Shown: positions 1 to 7,255, counted from the stretch's first letter. The stretch: 9,274 nt of DNA from Myxococcota bacterium (GCA_022710245.1 JAKLHH010000221.1:1-9274); one strand, 5' to 3'. The notes: a model not told the origin generated them from the letters alone. Numbers and translations: made by a program.

Positions 1-3000
1 CGCGCCCCGAGGCGCTCCGCAGCGTCCCTCCGCGCGTCGTCGCGTGCTCGACGCCGTCGGGCTCGACCTGCACCTGCCTGCGGATCGCGTCGGCCGCGCT
101 CGCCGCGCCGCCGCTCGCGCTCGCCGCGCCGCCGCTCGCGCCCACCGCGCCGCCGCTCGCGCTCGACGCGTGCACCGTCAGCTCCTGGCGGCCGATCCGG
201 CGCGCGACGATCGTGAAGCGGCGCACGCCGACCTGCGAGGGCTCGAGCTCGATCGTCTGTTCGAGCGGGCCCTGCGCGTCGAACCAGCGCTCGCGCGCGA
301 GGCGCAGGGTCACGCGCTGGCGGCCCTTGAGGTAGTTGTAGACGGTGACCGGCACGCTGATGCGGTCCCCCTGGGTGAGCGCGACCGGCAGGTCGAGGTC
401 GACGAAGAAGTCCTGGAACACGCGGAGGTCGAGGCTCGCGCTGCCGAGCAGGCCCTCCCGCGAGGAGCCGGTCGCGAGGAGCTTCCAGGTCGTGATGCTG
501 TCGGCGAGCGGCACCTCGAGGCTCGCGCGGCCGCTGCGATCGGTGACGAGCTCCGGGTTCCAGAGCAGCGTCTCGGGGAAGCTCGAGCGCACCCGCGCCG
601 GGAGCGCGCCGCCGGAGCCGCGGCCGGAGAGCCGCCCGACGCCGGCGCCGTAGCCCACGCCGACTCCGCCCCGCCCGTAGCCGATCAGGCCGAGCCCGCC
701 GGTGCCGTACGCCTCGCCGATCTGGTCGCCGATGAGCCCGCCGAGCGCGTCGGCCGCGTCGCTGCCGAGGGCGCCGTGGCGCCCGAGGACCGCGACCGTG
801 CGCCGCGGGCCGGCCGGTCCGATGTCGTCCCTGGTGCCCGAGATGCCGTCGGGGCCCGCCGAGTGGATGACGGTGCGGGTGACGAGGCCGGTGTAGTAGG
901 GGTTCACGAAGCTGCGCGGCGTCCTCAGGATCCGGAAGGGCTGGCCCCAGGGATCGACGACCGCGCTCGGCTTGAGCTTGCCGAGCTTGACGAGCCGCCC
1001 GAGGAGGTCGCGCGGGAAGATGAGCGGCTGCTTGCGCGCGGGGAGCCCGGGCACGCCCTCGCGCGGGAGCTCGAGCTCCTGCCAGACGGCGGCGAGCGCG
1101 TGGTAGATCTCCTCGAGCTTCTCTCGCGCGAGCGGCTCGGCGAGCCTGGCGAAGACGAACCCCGGGTCCACCGCGCGGAGGTGGTGCGGCCGCACCACGC
1201 GCCGCCACGGATCGTGGACCTCCTCCTTCTTGATCAGGCTCGCGGCCGCGAGCCGCGGCACCAGGTCCTGCGCGAAGCGCCACCCCGTCGGTCGCTGCTC
1301 GCCGACGCTGTGATCGCGCATGAACGCGCGCGCCGCGCGGACCAGGCCGGGCGCCTGACGCTCCCACGCCTCGCGCCGCTCCTGCCACGGGTTGGTCTCG
1401 AAGAGCGTGGCCTCGGCCGGCGCGGCCGCGGCGAGCAGCAGCTCGAGCGCGCGGCCTCGCCTCGCGGCCGGCTCGCGCCCCATCACCCAGCCGGCGAGGT
1501 CCTGCCCGGCGGGCAGCACGCGCGGCTCGCGCCCCTTCTGCCAGAGGTAGCCGGCGAGCGTGAAGAAGACCTTGGGGGCGCTCCGCTCGAGGCCGCCGAG
1601 GGCGACCACCGCGTCGTCGACGGCGACGAGCCCGAGCGCCGCCTCGACGCCCTCGCCGCTCCGGCTGTCGCTCACCTGGAAGGAGAGGCGCGCGGTCTCG
1701 CCGGGGCGATAGACCGCACGATCGGCGCGCGCCTCGATCTTGAGCTCGCCCGGGTGGTCGACGTAGACGAGCCGCGAGGTGCCGACGCGCTCGCCGGTCG
1801 CGGCGAGCCGGTAAGCCCGCAGCTCGAGGAGCCCGAAGAGCGCCGCGCTCGGCTGGAAGCTCACCGTCGCGCGGCGGCGGCCCAGCTGGCGCGTGAAGGT
1901 GGCGAGCGTCTGCCCGCCCTTGACCACGTCGAGGTAGACCCGGTCGCCGCTCGCGAGCCGCTGGAGCGGCGACGCGAGGAGCTCGGCCTCGACCGCGGCC
2001 CCCGCTGGCACGAGCGCCCGCGCGGGGCGGATGAGCACCGCCTGCCAGGGCGCGACGGGCAGGTTCTCCTGGAGCGTGGCCCTCTGGCCGAGGCGGTCCT
2101 TGACCTCGACGCGGACCGACGCGGAGCTCTCCCCGTCGTCGTGGCGCGTCTTGCCCGGGACGAGGCCCGGCGCGAGCAGCGAGAGCGTCGCGCTGCCGAG
2201 CGCGTCGGTCTGCGCCGTCGCGCGCTGCGCCCCGAGGCTGAGCTCGACGTTCGCGCCGATCGCCGGGCGTCCATCGGGGTAGCCCGCCACGACGTGGACC
2301 CGGTTCTTCAAGCCGCGGACGAGGTGGCTGTTCTCCGAGGCGATCGCGACCGAGAGCGGGCGCGCGGTGATGGGGCGCGCGAGGTCGGCGACCTGGCGCT
2401 GGCCCGCCTCGTCGGTGACGGTCGCGATCACGCGGAGCTCGCCGTCGCCGCTCAAGCCCAGCGTGCGTGCCTCGAAGGTCCCGCGCCCCTCGGCGTCGAG
2501 CCGGATCGTCGGCAGCGACGTCGCGACCAGCGGCCCGGAGAAGCGGCTCATCAGCTTGACGCTCGCGCTCCCCTTGACCGGCTCGCCAAAGAAGTAGCTC
2601 GCCCGCACCGTGCCGCGGACGAGGTCGCCAGGCGCGTAGTAGGGGCGATCGGTCTCGATCGCGAGCTTGATCTTCGGCAGCACATAGCGCTTGACCTCCA
2701 CCGATCGGTGCCCGCGCTCGACCTCTCCCGCGGTCCCCTCGGACCAGGCCTCGAGCTCGTAGCGACCGAGGTTGATCTCGTCGGCGAGCGGGAGATCGAG
2801 CGTGGCGATCCCGAAGCGCGAGGTGAGCTGGCGCTTGAGGGTGATGACGTTCCCCTTGGGGTCCTTGATCTGGAGGACGACCGGGCTCGCCGCGAGCGGG
2901 CGGAGGTCGATGCCGCGGAGCGCGAGGACGCGCGTGTGGATCGTCTGGCCCGGCTGGTAGAGGTTCTTGTCGCTCGAGACGAGCAGGCGTCCGCCCGGGA

Positions 3001-3406
3001 CGATCTGCACCTCGCAGCCGGCCTCGGTCCGCCCGAGCGGCGAGGCGACGCGGACGCGCAGTCGCTCGTCGCCGGTCCGCTTCGGGACGACGAAGCGGAG
3101 GTCCGCGCCCCCGCTCGCGTCGGTCGCTCCGCGCGCGAGCAGCAGCGCCTGGCCGCGGGGCTGCGGCATCACGAGCTCGACCCGGGCCCCGGCGAGTGGC
3201 CCCGAGACGGTCGGGGCCGAGGCCCAGTGCACCGCGACCCGGAAGCTGGCCTGCGAGCCCGCGACCAGCGTGCGCGACCCGAGGATGTAGGCGCCGACCG
3301 CGGCGCGACCAGGCAGCGTCGCCTCCTCGGCGCTCGCCGGTGCGGCGAGCAGACAGACCGATGCGCAGAGCGCCGCGAGCGCGGCGCGCGAGCTTCTCAT
3401 TCTCAT
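1..3406 (-). CDS. Alpha-2-macroglobulin family protein, exported; 3' end outside window
   Basis: This open frame gives 1135 residues with no stop before the window edge. A2M proteins are large thioester or bait-type protease traps; bacterial members are thought to protect the periplasm. The start is ATG 3406-3404, with GGAGG 8 nt upstream. Residues 1-26 form a Sec signal peptide ending ASA/EE, without a lipobox, unlike the E. coli lipoprotein homologue. MG1/MG2-like domains follow, with YQPGQTIHTRVL at 150 typical of MG2. VDDAVVAL at 596 matches the end of MG5. Residues about 750-865 look like a pseudopilin soluble domain (DPWG at 818, SAGPDGISGTRDDI at 849). A Gly/Tyr-rich stretch lies at about 885-940. 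FPETLLWNPEL at 943 and LADSITTWKLL are the hallmark of the A2M (MG7) domain. A Ser/Gly/Ala repeat linker precedes IRRQVQVEPDGVE near the window edge. The thioester (C-x-E-Q) domain would lie further on, so trapping ability cannot be judged. No pbpC, the usual bacterial partner, is seen on the 5' side. Family assignment is firm; function is inferred. Confidence 0.93.
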   Translation of the reverse strand, partial: MRMRSSRAALAALCASVCLLAAPASAEEATLPGRAAVGAYILGSRTLVAGSQASFRVAVHWASAPTVSGPLAGARVELVMPQPRGQALLLARGATDASGGADLRFVVPKRTGDERLRVRVASPLGRTEAGCEVQIVPGGRLLVSSDKNLYQPGQTIHTRVLALRGIDLRPLAASPVVLQIKDPKGNVITLKRQLTSRFGIATLDLPLADEINLGRYELEAWSEGTAGEVERGHRSVEVKRYVLPKIKLAIETDRPYYAPGDLVRGTVRASYFFGEPVKGSASVKLMSRFSGPLVATSLPTIRLDAEGRGTFEARTLGLSGDGELRVIATVTDEAGQRQVADLARPITARPLSVAIASENSHLVRGLKNRVHVVAGYPDGRPAIGANVELSLGAQRATAQTDALGSATLSLLAPGLVPGKTRHDDGESSASVRVEVKDRLGQRATLQENLPVAPWQAVLIRPARALVPAGAAVEAELLASPLQRLASGDRVYLDVVKGGQTLATFTRQLGRRRATVSFQPSAALFGLLELRAYRLAATGERVGTSRLVYVDHPGELKIEARADRAVYRPGETARLSFQVSDSRSGEGVEAALGLVAVDDAVVALGGLERSAPKVFFTLAGYLWQKGREPRVLPAGQDLAGWVMGREPAARRGRALELLLAAAAPAEATLFETNPWQERREAWERQAPGLVRAARAFMRDHSVGEQRPTGWRFAQDLVPRLAAASLIKKEEVHDPWRRVVRPHHLRAVDPGFVFARLAEPLAREKLEEIYHALAAVWQELELPREGVPGLPARKQPLIFPRDLLGRLVKLGKLKPSAVVDPWGQPFRILRTPRSFVNPYYTGLVTRTVIHSAGPDGISGTRDDIGPAGPRRTVAVLGRHGALGSDAADALGGLIGDQIGEAYGTGGLGLIGYGRGGVGVGYGAGVGRLSGRGSGGALPARVRSSFPETLLWNPELVTDRSGRASLEVPLADSITTWKLLATGSSREGLLGSASLDLRVFQDFFVDLDLPVALTQGDRISVPVTVYNYLKGRQRVTLRLARERWFDAQGPLEQTIELEPSQVGVRRFTIVARRIGRQELTVHASSASGGAVGASGGAASASGGAASAADAIRRQVQVEPDGVEHATTRGGTLRSASGR
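95..165 (-). repeat. 21-bp in-frame tandem repeat, about 3.4 copies
   Basis: Units lie at 95-115, 116-136 and 137-157, with a partial copy at 158-165. The first two are identical. The third differs at a few bases, giving Val-Gly in place of Ala-Ser. Each unit encodes seven small residues (S-G-G-A-A-S-A) in the A2M frame. The repeat makes a flexible linker between the MG7 region and the next conserved strand. A unit length divisible by three means copy number can change without a frameshift. Confidence 0.85.
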
Positions 3407-3468
3407 GGCGATTTCCTCCGGCCAACGGCTAAGAGGCCGGCACCTGCACAAAGTTCCACGAGCCCACC

Positions 3469-4689
3469 ATGAGGCGGCGCGGCGCTTGCGCTCCCCCGCC
3501 CCCCGTGCTCCATTTCCCGGCAGTGGCCACCGTCGACCAGCCCAGCACGAGCAGCTCCGGCGCCAAGGCGGCGCGCTACCCGCTCGGCGCGCCGCTCGGC
3601 GAGGGCGGGCAGGGGCGCACGTACCGCTCGGTGGACGCCGAGAGCGGTCGCGCGGTGGCGGTGAAGGTGATCCAGCTCGGCGACGGGGGCTGGAAGCCCT
3701 TCGACCTCTTCGAGCGCGAGTGTCAGGTGCTGCGCGCGCTCGACCACCCGGCCATCCCGCGCTACCTTGACACCTTCGCGCTCGAGGAGCAGGGCCGCTA
3801 CTTCCTGGTGATGGAGCTCGTCGAGGGGACGCCGCTCCAGCGCCTGGTGCGCGCCCGGCAGCCGCTCCCGGAGGCGCAGCTCTGGAACCTCCTCCACCAG
3901 GGGCTCGGCATCCTCGACTACCTGCACGGGCTCAGGCCGCCGGTCGTGCACCGCGACCTCAAGCCGGCGAACTTCATCCAGCGCCCGGACGGGCGCCTCG
4001 CGCTGGTCGACTTCGGCGGCGTGCGCGTCGCGCTCCGCCCCGACGGCGGCTCGACGGTGGTCGGGAGCTTCGGCTACATGGCGCCCGAGCAGCTCCACGG
4101 CGAGGCGACGCCCGCGACGGACATCTACGGTCTCGGCGCCACGCTCGCGGCGCTCGCCACCGGGACCGAGGCCGACAAGCTGCCGCGCCAGGGGCTGCGC
4201 GCGGACCTCGGCGCGGTGATGCCCGCCTCGCCGCTGCGCGAGGTGCTGCAGCGGATGCTGGAGCCCGACCCGACCCACCGCCCGGCCTCGACCGGCGCGG
4301 TGCGCGCGCTGCTCGCTGGCCCGCCCGCCCGCCGCGAGCAGCCGTCGCCCGCGGTCGACGACGGGACCGCCCCCGAGGAGGAGACCTCGCTCGAGCTCGG
4401 CGGCCCGGTCCGCGTCCTCGTCCGCGTCTTCGGCTCGCTCGGCTACGTCGGGTTCCTGCTGCTGGACGCGATGGTGCTGCCGCTCGTCGTCTTCATCCTC
4501 AGCCAGGTCTGGTCGAAGCGGCCGCAGCGGGTGGCGCGCCTCCGCGAGCAGGCGAAGCGCGTGCGCGGCGCGATGCGGAGCGGTCGCAAGGTGATGGGGC
4601 GGCTCGCCCGCGCGCAGCGGCGCGAGCACGCGCGAGAGCTGCGCGGCCGTCGCCAGCCGAGGCAGCTGCCGCCCCGCCGGCGGGGGTGA
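3469..4689 (+). CDS. Hanks-type Ser/Thr protein kinase with C-terminal membrane segment
   Basis: This is a 406-residue protein kinase that phosphorylates Ser/Thr using ATP. All key motifs are present: glycine loop LGEGGQG at 43-49, AVKVI with catalytic K66, an alpha-C glutamate near E84, HRDLKPANF at 161-169 (catalytic D163), DFG at 181-183, and GYMAPEQ at 202-208. DIYGLGATLAALATG at 218-232 is the usual helix F region. The kinase domain ends near 285. After a linker, residues about 318-348 form a hydrophobic segment, long enough for one or two membrane passes, followed by a strongly basic tail of about 58 residues. No extracellular sensor domain is visible. The start is uncertain. ATG 3469 has only a weak ribosome site, and the first 18 codons look non-coding (MRRRGACAPPPP). 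In-frame GTG 3523, giving VATVDQPSTS, is a serious alternative. The gene is divergent from the A2M gene. Confidence 0.93.
   Translation: MRRRGACAPPPPVLHFPAVATVDQPSTSSSGAKAARYPLGAPLGEGGQGRTYRSVDAESGRAVAVKVIQLGDGGWKPFDLFERECQVLRALDHPAIPRYLDTFALEEQGRYFLVMELVEGTPLQRLVRARQPLPEAQLWNLLHQGLGILDYLHGLRPPVVHRDLKPANFIQRPDGRLALVDFGGVRVALRPDGGSTVVGSFGYMAPEQLHGEATPATDIYGLGATLAALATGTEADKLPRQGLRADLGAVMPASPLREVLQRMLEPDPTHRPASTGAVRALLAGPPARREQPSPAVDDGTAPEEETSLELGGPVRVLVRVFGSLGYVGFLLLDAMVLPLVVFILSQVWSKRPQRVARLREQAKRVRGAMRSGRKVMGRLARAQRREHARELRGRRQPRQLPPRRRG
4672..4685. terminator. GC palindrome at the convergent gene ends
   Basis: CCCCGCCGGCGGGG is a perfect 14-bp palindrome just before the kinase stop codon at 4687-4689, and 11 bp from the stop codon of the convergent small gene. 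It could fold as a short stem in either transcript and help terminate both. There is no T-tract, and the sequence also encodes the Pro/Arg-rich C-terminus, so chance in GC-rich DNA is quite possible. Confidence 0.2.
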
Positions 4690-4695
4690 GCTCGG

Positions 4696-5109
4696 CTACG
4701 CCCTCCTCGCGCCGTGCCACGAAGGCGCGCCGTGCCACGAAGGCGCGTCGTGCCACGAAGGCGCGTCGGTGACCTGCTCGAGCTGCGCCTGGTAGGCCTC
4801 GTAGTCCATCACCACGCCCTCCTCATCGTCCGCGGCGAGCTCCTCGCCGCGCGCGAACCAGGCAGCCTCGAACCGACCGGTCGTCAGCGCCGGGCGCCGG
4901 CGGGGCGCCGGGGCCGTGGCCGCGCGGGCCAGCTCCTGCATCGCCGAGCAGGGGACCAGCGCGTCGCGGCGCCACACCATCTCCAGCTCGCGCAACCCCT
5001 CGAGGTCGTAGACCAGGTAGCGCCCGGTGGCCTTGCGCTCGAGCACGGCGAACCTGCCGTCCACGATCTCGCCCACCAGAGCATCAGGAGATGGGTATGG
5101 GTTCGGCAT
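4696..5109 (-). CDS. Small protein with kinase-N-lobe-like start and (D/G)APSWH repeats
   Basis: This 137-residue protein belongs to no family I recognise by name. The chosen start is ATG 5109-5107 (MPNPYPSPDALVGEIVDGRF). It has no clear Shine-Dalgarno, but a CATTCT hexamer lies 8 nt upstream, so the message may be leaderless. Residues about 10-42 follow the layout of a Hanks kinase N-terminus: VGEIVDGRFAVLERKATG, then RYLVYDLEGLRELEMVW. The glycine loop is shortened, and Trp stands where the VAIK lysine would be, so it could not act as a kinase. The middle is acidic and helical, with no membrane segment or signal peptide, so it is probably cytoplasmic. The end carries three hexapeptides (D/G-A-P-S-W-H) and then GARRA. 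It converges on the kinase gene with 6 bp between stop codons. The gene is supported by codon bias and the conserved-looking N-terminus. Function is unknown. Confidence 0.62.
   Translation of the reverse strand: MPNPYPSPDALVGEIVDGRFAVLERKATGRYLVYDLEGLRELEMVWRRDALVPCSAMQELARAATAPAPRRRPALTTGRFEAAWFARGEELAADDEEGVVMDYEAYQAQLEQVTDAPSWHDAPSWHGAPSWHGARRA
4713..4766 (-). repeat. Three tandem 18-bp repeats encoding (D/G)APSWH
   Basis: Three 18-bp units (4713-4730, 4731-4748, 4749-4766) of CGTGCCACGAAGGCGCGY differ only in the last base. They encode three Ala-Pro-Ser-Trp-His hexapeptides at the C-terminus of the small minus-strand protein, at about residues 115-132. Near-identity at every codon position points to recent duplication or slippage. 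Confidence 0.9.
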
Positions 5110-5401
5110 GAGGCCAGAGAATGCAAGCGGAGGTCCAGCGAGGTGCACCCGTGATGCCGCGGAGATACCGCCCCGTGGCCGTCGCGAGCACGCAAGCGGT
5201 TGCGTGATCGCGCGGGCAAGTCGTGCGTGGTGACATTGGACCCTGGCGCGGGTGGTTCCTCGAGCCAGCCAGTGTCTCCGAGGCGTGACGAGGGGGCCGC
5301 GGCACGGTCCTGTCGTTCCAGCTGTTTGCGGCAGGGGGGGGACCGCGCGGCCAGGGCACATCGCTTGCACAAGCGCGGAGTCACCAACAAGGAGCTACCC
5401 C
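5110..5401. other. Divergent intergenic region, no gene seen
   Basis: This 292-bp stretch separates the starts of the small minus-strand gene and the secreted-protein gene. Open frames here have no family resemblance or ribosome site. A run of eight G lies near 5333-5340. Promoters for both flanking genes should lie here, but apart from the CATTCT hexamer at 5123-5118 (minus strand) I cannot point to a convincing one. AAGGAG at 5389-5394 is the ribosome site of the downstream gene. Confidence 0.6.
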
Positions 5402-6226
5402 ATGGCCAGCAGGCTCTGCATCCTGGCTGCGGTCTTGATCTGCGTCCCCACCACCGTCCGCGCGAACCCGCTCTCCGCCGCGAAGTCGGCGTGGGGCAAG
5501 CTGACGACCGGGCTCAAGCCACAGCAGCGACCGATCCCGATGAACTTCTCGCCGACGCCCCGGGACTGGAGCTTCGTCTCCACGGTGAAGTCCTTCCAGT
5601 CGCAGGTGCCAGGTCACGTCAAGCAGCGCCTGGCGAGCGCCACGCCGCGGCAGCTCGCGGATGCCTTCTCGGTCAGCTACACGCAGAAGGTCGATGACGG
5701 CCGCGGCGCCGGTCCGAAGACCGCCGCGGTGGAGATCACGCAGGGCCTGGTCAACCTGCCGCTCGCCCGCTTCCTCGAGAAGATGCCGGCGGACCAGTGG
5801 GGCACGCACCTCGACCACTACCTGGGCGGCGCGGTGAAGGTCACCGAGCGGAGCGCGGACGGCAAGCCCGTGCGCCAGGTCGAGCGCATGGTCCTCTCGG
5901 GGCTCCCGGGTGACCTCAACCTGCGGGCGCTCAACATGGACATGACAAAGGTCGAGCAGCGCGAGGAGCGCCGCGACGCGGCCGGCAACCTGACCGGCGT
6001 GACGATGTACTGGCGCGTGCACAGCTCGGAGAACAAGACCACCGCGATGGACGTGGGCTCGGTCGCCTTCGAGGCGTACGGCCAGGGGCAGACCCGGGTG
6101 ACGTTCCACTCCGCGCACCGCCTCGGCATGGACAAGCTGATCTTCCCCGCCGCGCTGGTGAAGCCCACGCTGCGCAGCTTCTTCTCCGATCACGTCCGTC
6201 ATTACCGCGAGCTCGTCACCCAGTAG
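5402..6226 (+). CDS. Secreted protein of unknown function, possible SRPBCC-like fold
   Basis: The product has 274 residues. ATG 5402 is chosen because AAGGAG sits 7 nt upstream and the protein then begins with a clean Sec signal peptide (MASRLCILAAVLICVPTTVRA, cut before NPLS). An upstream in-frame extension to 5252 lacks both features. The mature protein is soluble with no membrane segment. Its second half alternates short strands and ends in a long helix: VTMYWRVHSSENKTTAMDVG, then VAFEAYGQGQTRVTFHSAHR, then a helix containing FFSDHVRHYRELV. That order recalls START/SRPBCC ligand-binding proteins, where late strands precede a C-terminal helix over a cavity. This is a shape judgement only; no diagnostic motif is present. 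There are no Cys in the mature part. It is probably periplasmic or secreted. The next gene is 116 bp downstream on the same strand. Confidence 0.85.
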   Translation: MASRLCILAAVLICVPTTVRANPLSAAKSAWGKLTTGLKPQQRPIPMNFSPTPRDWSFVSTVKSFQSQVPGHVKQRLASATPRQLADAFSVSYTQKVDDGRGAGPKTAAVEITQGLVNLPLARFLEKMPADQWGTHLDHYLGGAVKVTERSADGKPVRQVERMVLSGLPGDLNLRALNMDMTKVEQREERRDAAGNLTGVTMYWRVHSSENKTTAMDVGSVAFEAYGQGQTRVTFHSAHRLGMDKLIFPAALVKPTLRSFFSDHVRHYRELVTQ

Positions 6227-6324
6227 TCGCGGGCGGGGTCTGGCCGGCGCCCCAAGATTGTCGGTCGCGGCAGCTCCCCGCCACCGCCCAACGTGCGGGC
6301 GCCGCTCCACATGCGAGGCGCGCG

Positions 6325-6333
6325 TGCTAGCAT
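6325..6333 (+). promoter_or_regulatory. Extended -10 promoter candidate for the LamG lipoprotein
   Basis: TG-C-TAGCAT matches an extended -10 element (TGn plus a TATAAT-like hexamer). It ends 9 nt before ATG 6343, which would put the transcription start within about 3 nt of the start codon, giving a leaderless or near-leaderless message. There is no good -35 and no strong Shine-Dalgarno, which fits that reading. Confidence 0.4.
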
Positions 6334-6342
6334 CGGGGGCTC

Positions 6343-7248
6343 ATGCGCGCGATCCTCTGTGTCACCCTCGCGTTCCTCGGCGGCTGCCACCAGCTGCTCC
6401 CGTTCCTCCCGGGTGGAGCGCGAGCCAGCGACGCCTCGCGCGCGGAGCGGCCGCCGCTGCCTCCCCTCGACGCGCACGCGGGCGAGCGCCCGCTGGCCGG
6501 CGACCTGACCCGCGATGTGCCTCCAGGGTGTGCGGCCATCCTCTGCGCCGACCTCAGCCTGCTCCTCGACTTCGAGGGCGGGGCCGCCGGCATCTTCCGG
6601 AACGCCGTCGATGGCCTCGGCCCGGAGCTCAGCTCCGCCATCGTCCAGTCGACACCGGGCAAGCTCGGCGGCGCCGCCGGGTTCAAGCAGGGCGGGCAGC
6701 TGCGCTTCCCGGTGAGCTACTACAACCCGGCCGCCGGCACGGTCGCGCTCTGGATCAAGGGCGGCTGGGACGTGCCGTGTGATCAGCGACGGCAGCTCTT
6801 CGCCATCACCAGCGCCGCCGAGACCTGCGGCGGCCCCTACCTCGCCTGCCAGCCGCTCTGGAACGGGGCCAGCTCGGGCGCGATCGGGATCGCCGTCGAC
6901 GATGTCACCAACAAAGTGCCGGCCGCGCCCTTCTTCGACGTGCAGGGGCTCGAGGCGGCCTGGAACGGGAGCAAGTGGATGCACCTCGTCGGCAGCTGGA
7001 CCGCCAGCTCGACCACCCTCTGGGGCAACGCGTCGCTCTACACGGGCCGCGGGGACGGCACCACTCCGAAGTGGCAGCCACCGGCCGCACCCGCGCACGT
7101 CGACGTGGGCGGCGCCGCCGCGGCCCCGCTCGAGGCGGCGCTGGACGAGGTCGCGCTGTGGCGCAGGCAGCTGAACAAGGTCGAGGTGGACTGCCTCTAC
7201 CAGCTCGGCCTGCAGGGCATCTCCCTGCGCAGCTTCTGCAAGCTCTGA
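6343..7248 (+). CDS. LamG/concanavalin-like domain lipoprotein
   Basis: The product has 301 residues. The signal peptide is very short, with a clear lipobox LGGC, so Cys15 should be lipidated. The next residues are His-Gln rather than Asp, so outer-membrane sorting is plausible. After a Pro/Ala-rich linker (about 25-60), residues about 70-285 look like a LamG-type jellyroll: LLLDFEGGAAG at 73-83, GTVALWIKGGW at 132-142, WMHLVGSWTAS at 212-222, and LDEVALWRRQLNKVEVDCLY at 267-286. The last motif is the standard closing strand of LamG_3 domains. Such domains bind sugars or proteins on surfaces; the ligand here is unknown. The mature chain has Cys at 63, 68, 146, 162, 169, 284 and 299, suggesting several disulfides in an oxidising compartment. 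ATG 6343 is chosen because it gives the intact lipobox. The gene converges with the next one, about 30 bp away. Confidence 0.9.
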   Translation: MRAILCVTLAFLGGCHQLLPFLPGGARASDASRAERPPLPPLDAHAGERPLAGDLTRDVPPGCAAILCADLSLLLDFEGGAAGIFRNAVDGLGPELSSAIVQSTPGKLGGAAGFKQGGQLRFPVSYYNPAAGTVALWIKGGWDVPCDQRRQLFAITSAAETCGGPYLACQPLWNGASSGAIGIAVDDVTNKVPAAPFFDVQGLEAAWNGSKWMHLVGSWTASSTTLWGNASLYTGRGDGTTPKWQPPAAPAHVDVGGAAAAPLEAALDEVALWRRQLNKVEVDCLYQLGLQGISLRSFCKL

Positions 7249-7255
7249 GCGCGGC

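Noticed and set aside
44..3472. Plus-strand open frame of 1142 codons over the A2M region
   Set aside because: It is antisense to the A2M frame. Its translation is Arg/Ala/Glu-rich with no domain, while the minus strand has a signal peptide, ribosome site and clear A2M motifs. Long antisense frames are common at this GC content.
3403..4629. Minus-strand open frame of 408 codons over the kinase
   Set aside because: The plus strand encodes a complete kinase with every catalytic motif. The minus translation is low-complexity His/Arg/Ala-rich.
4713..4766. CRISPR-like array
   Set aside because: The three 18-bp units are directly adjacent with no spacers, and they lie in a coding frame.
5252..5401. 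N-terminal extension of the secreted protein to ATG 5252
   Set aside because: It would bury the signal peptide and ignore the strong AAGGAG site before ATG 5402.
5381..6310. Minus-strand open frame of 309 codons opposite the secreted protein
   Set aside because: It has no ribosome site or domain; the plus strand has a signal peptide and a strong Shine-Dalgarno.
6202..7098. Minus-strand open frame of 298 codons opposite the lipoprotein
   Set aside because: The plus strand carries a lipobox and LamG motifs; the minus translation has no recognisable features.
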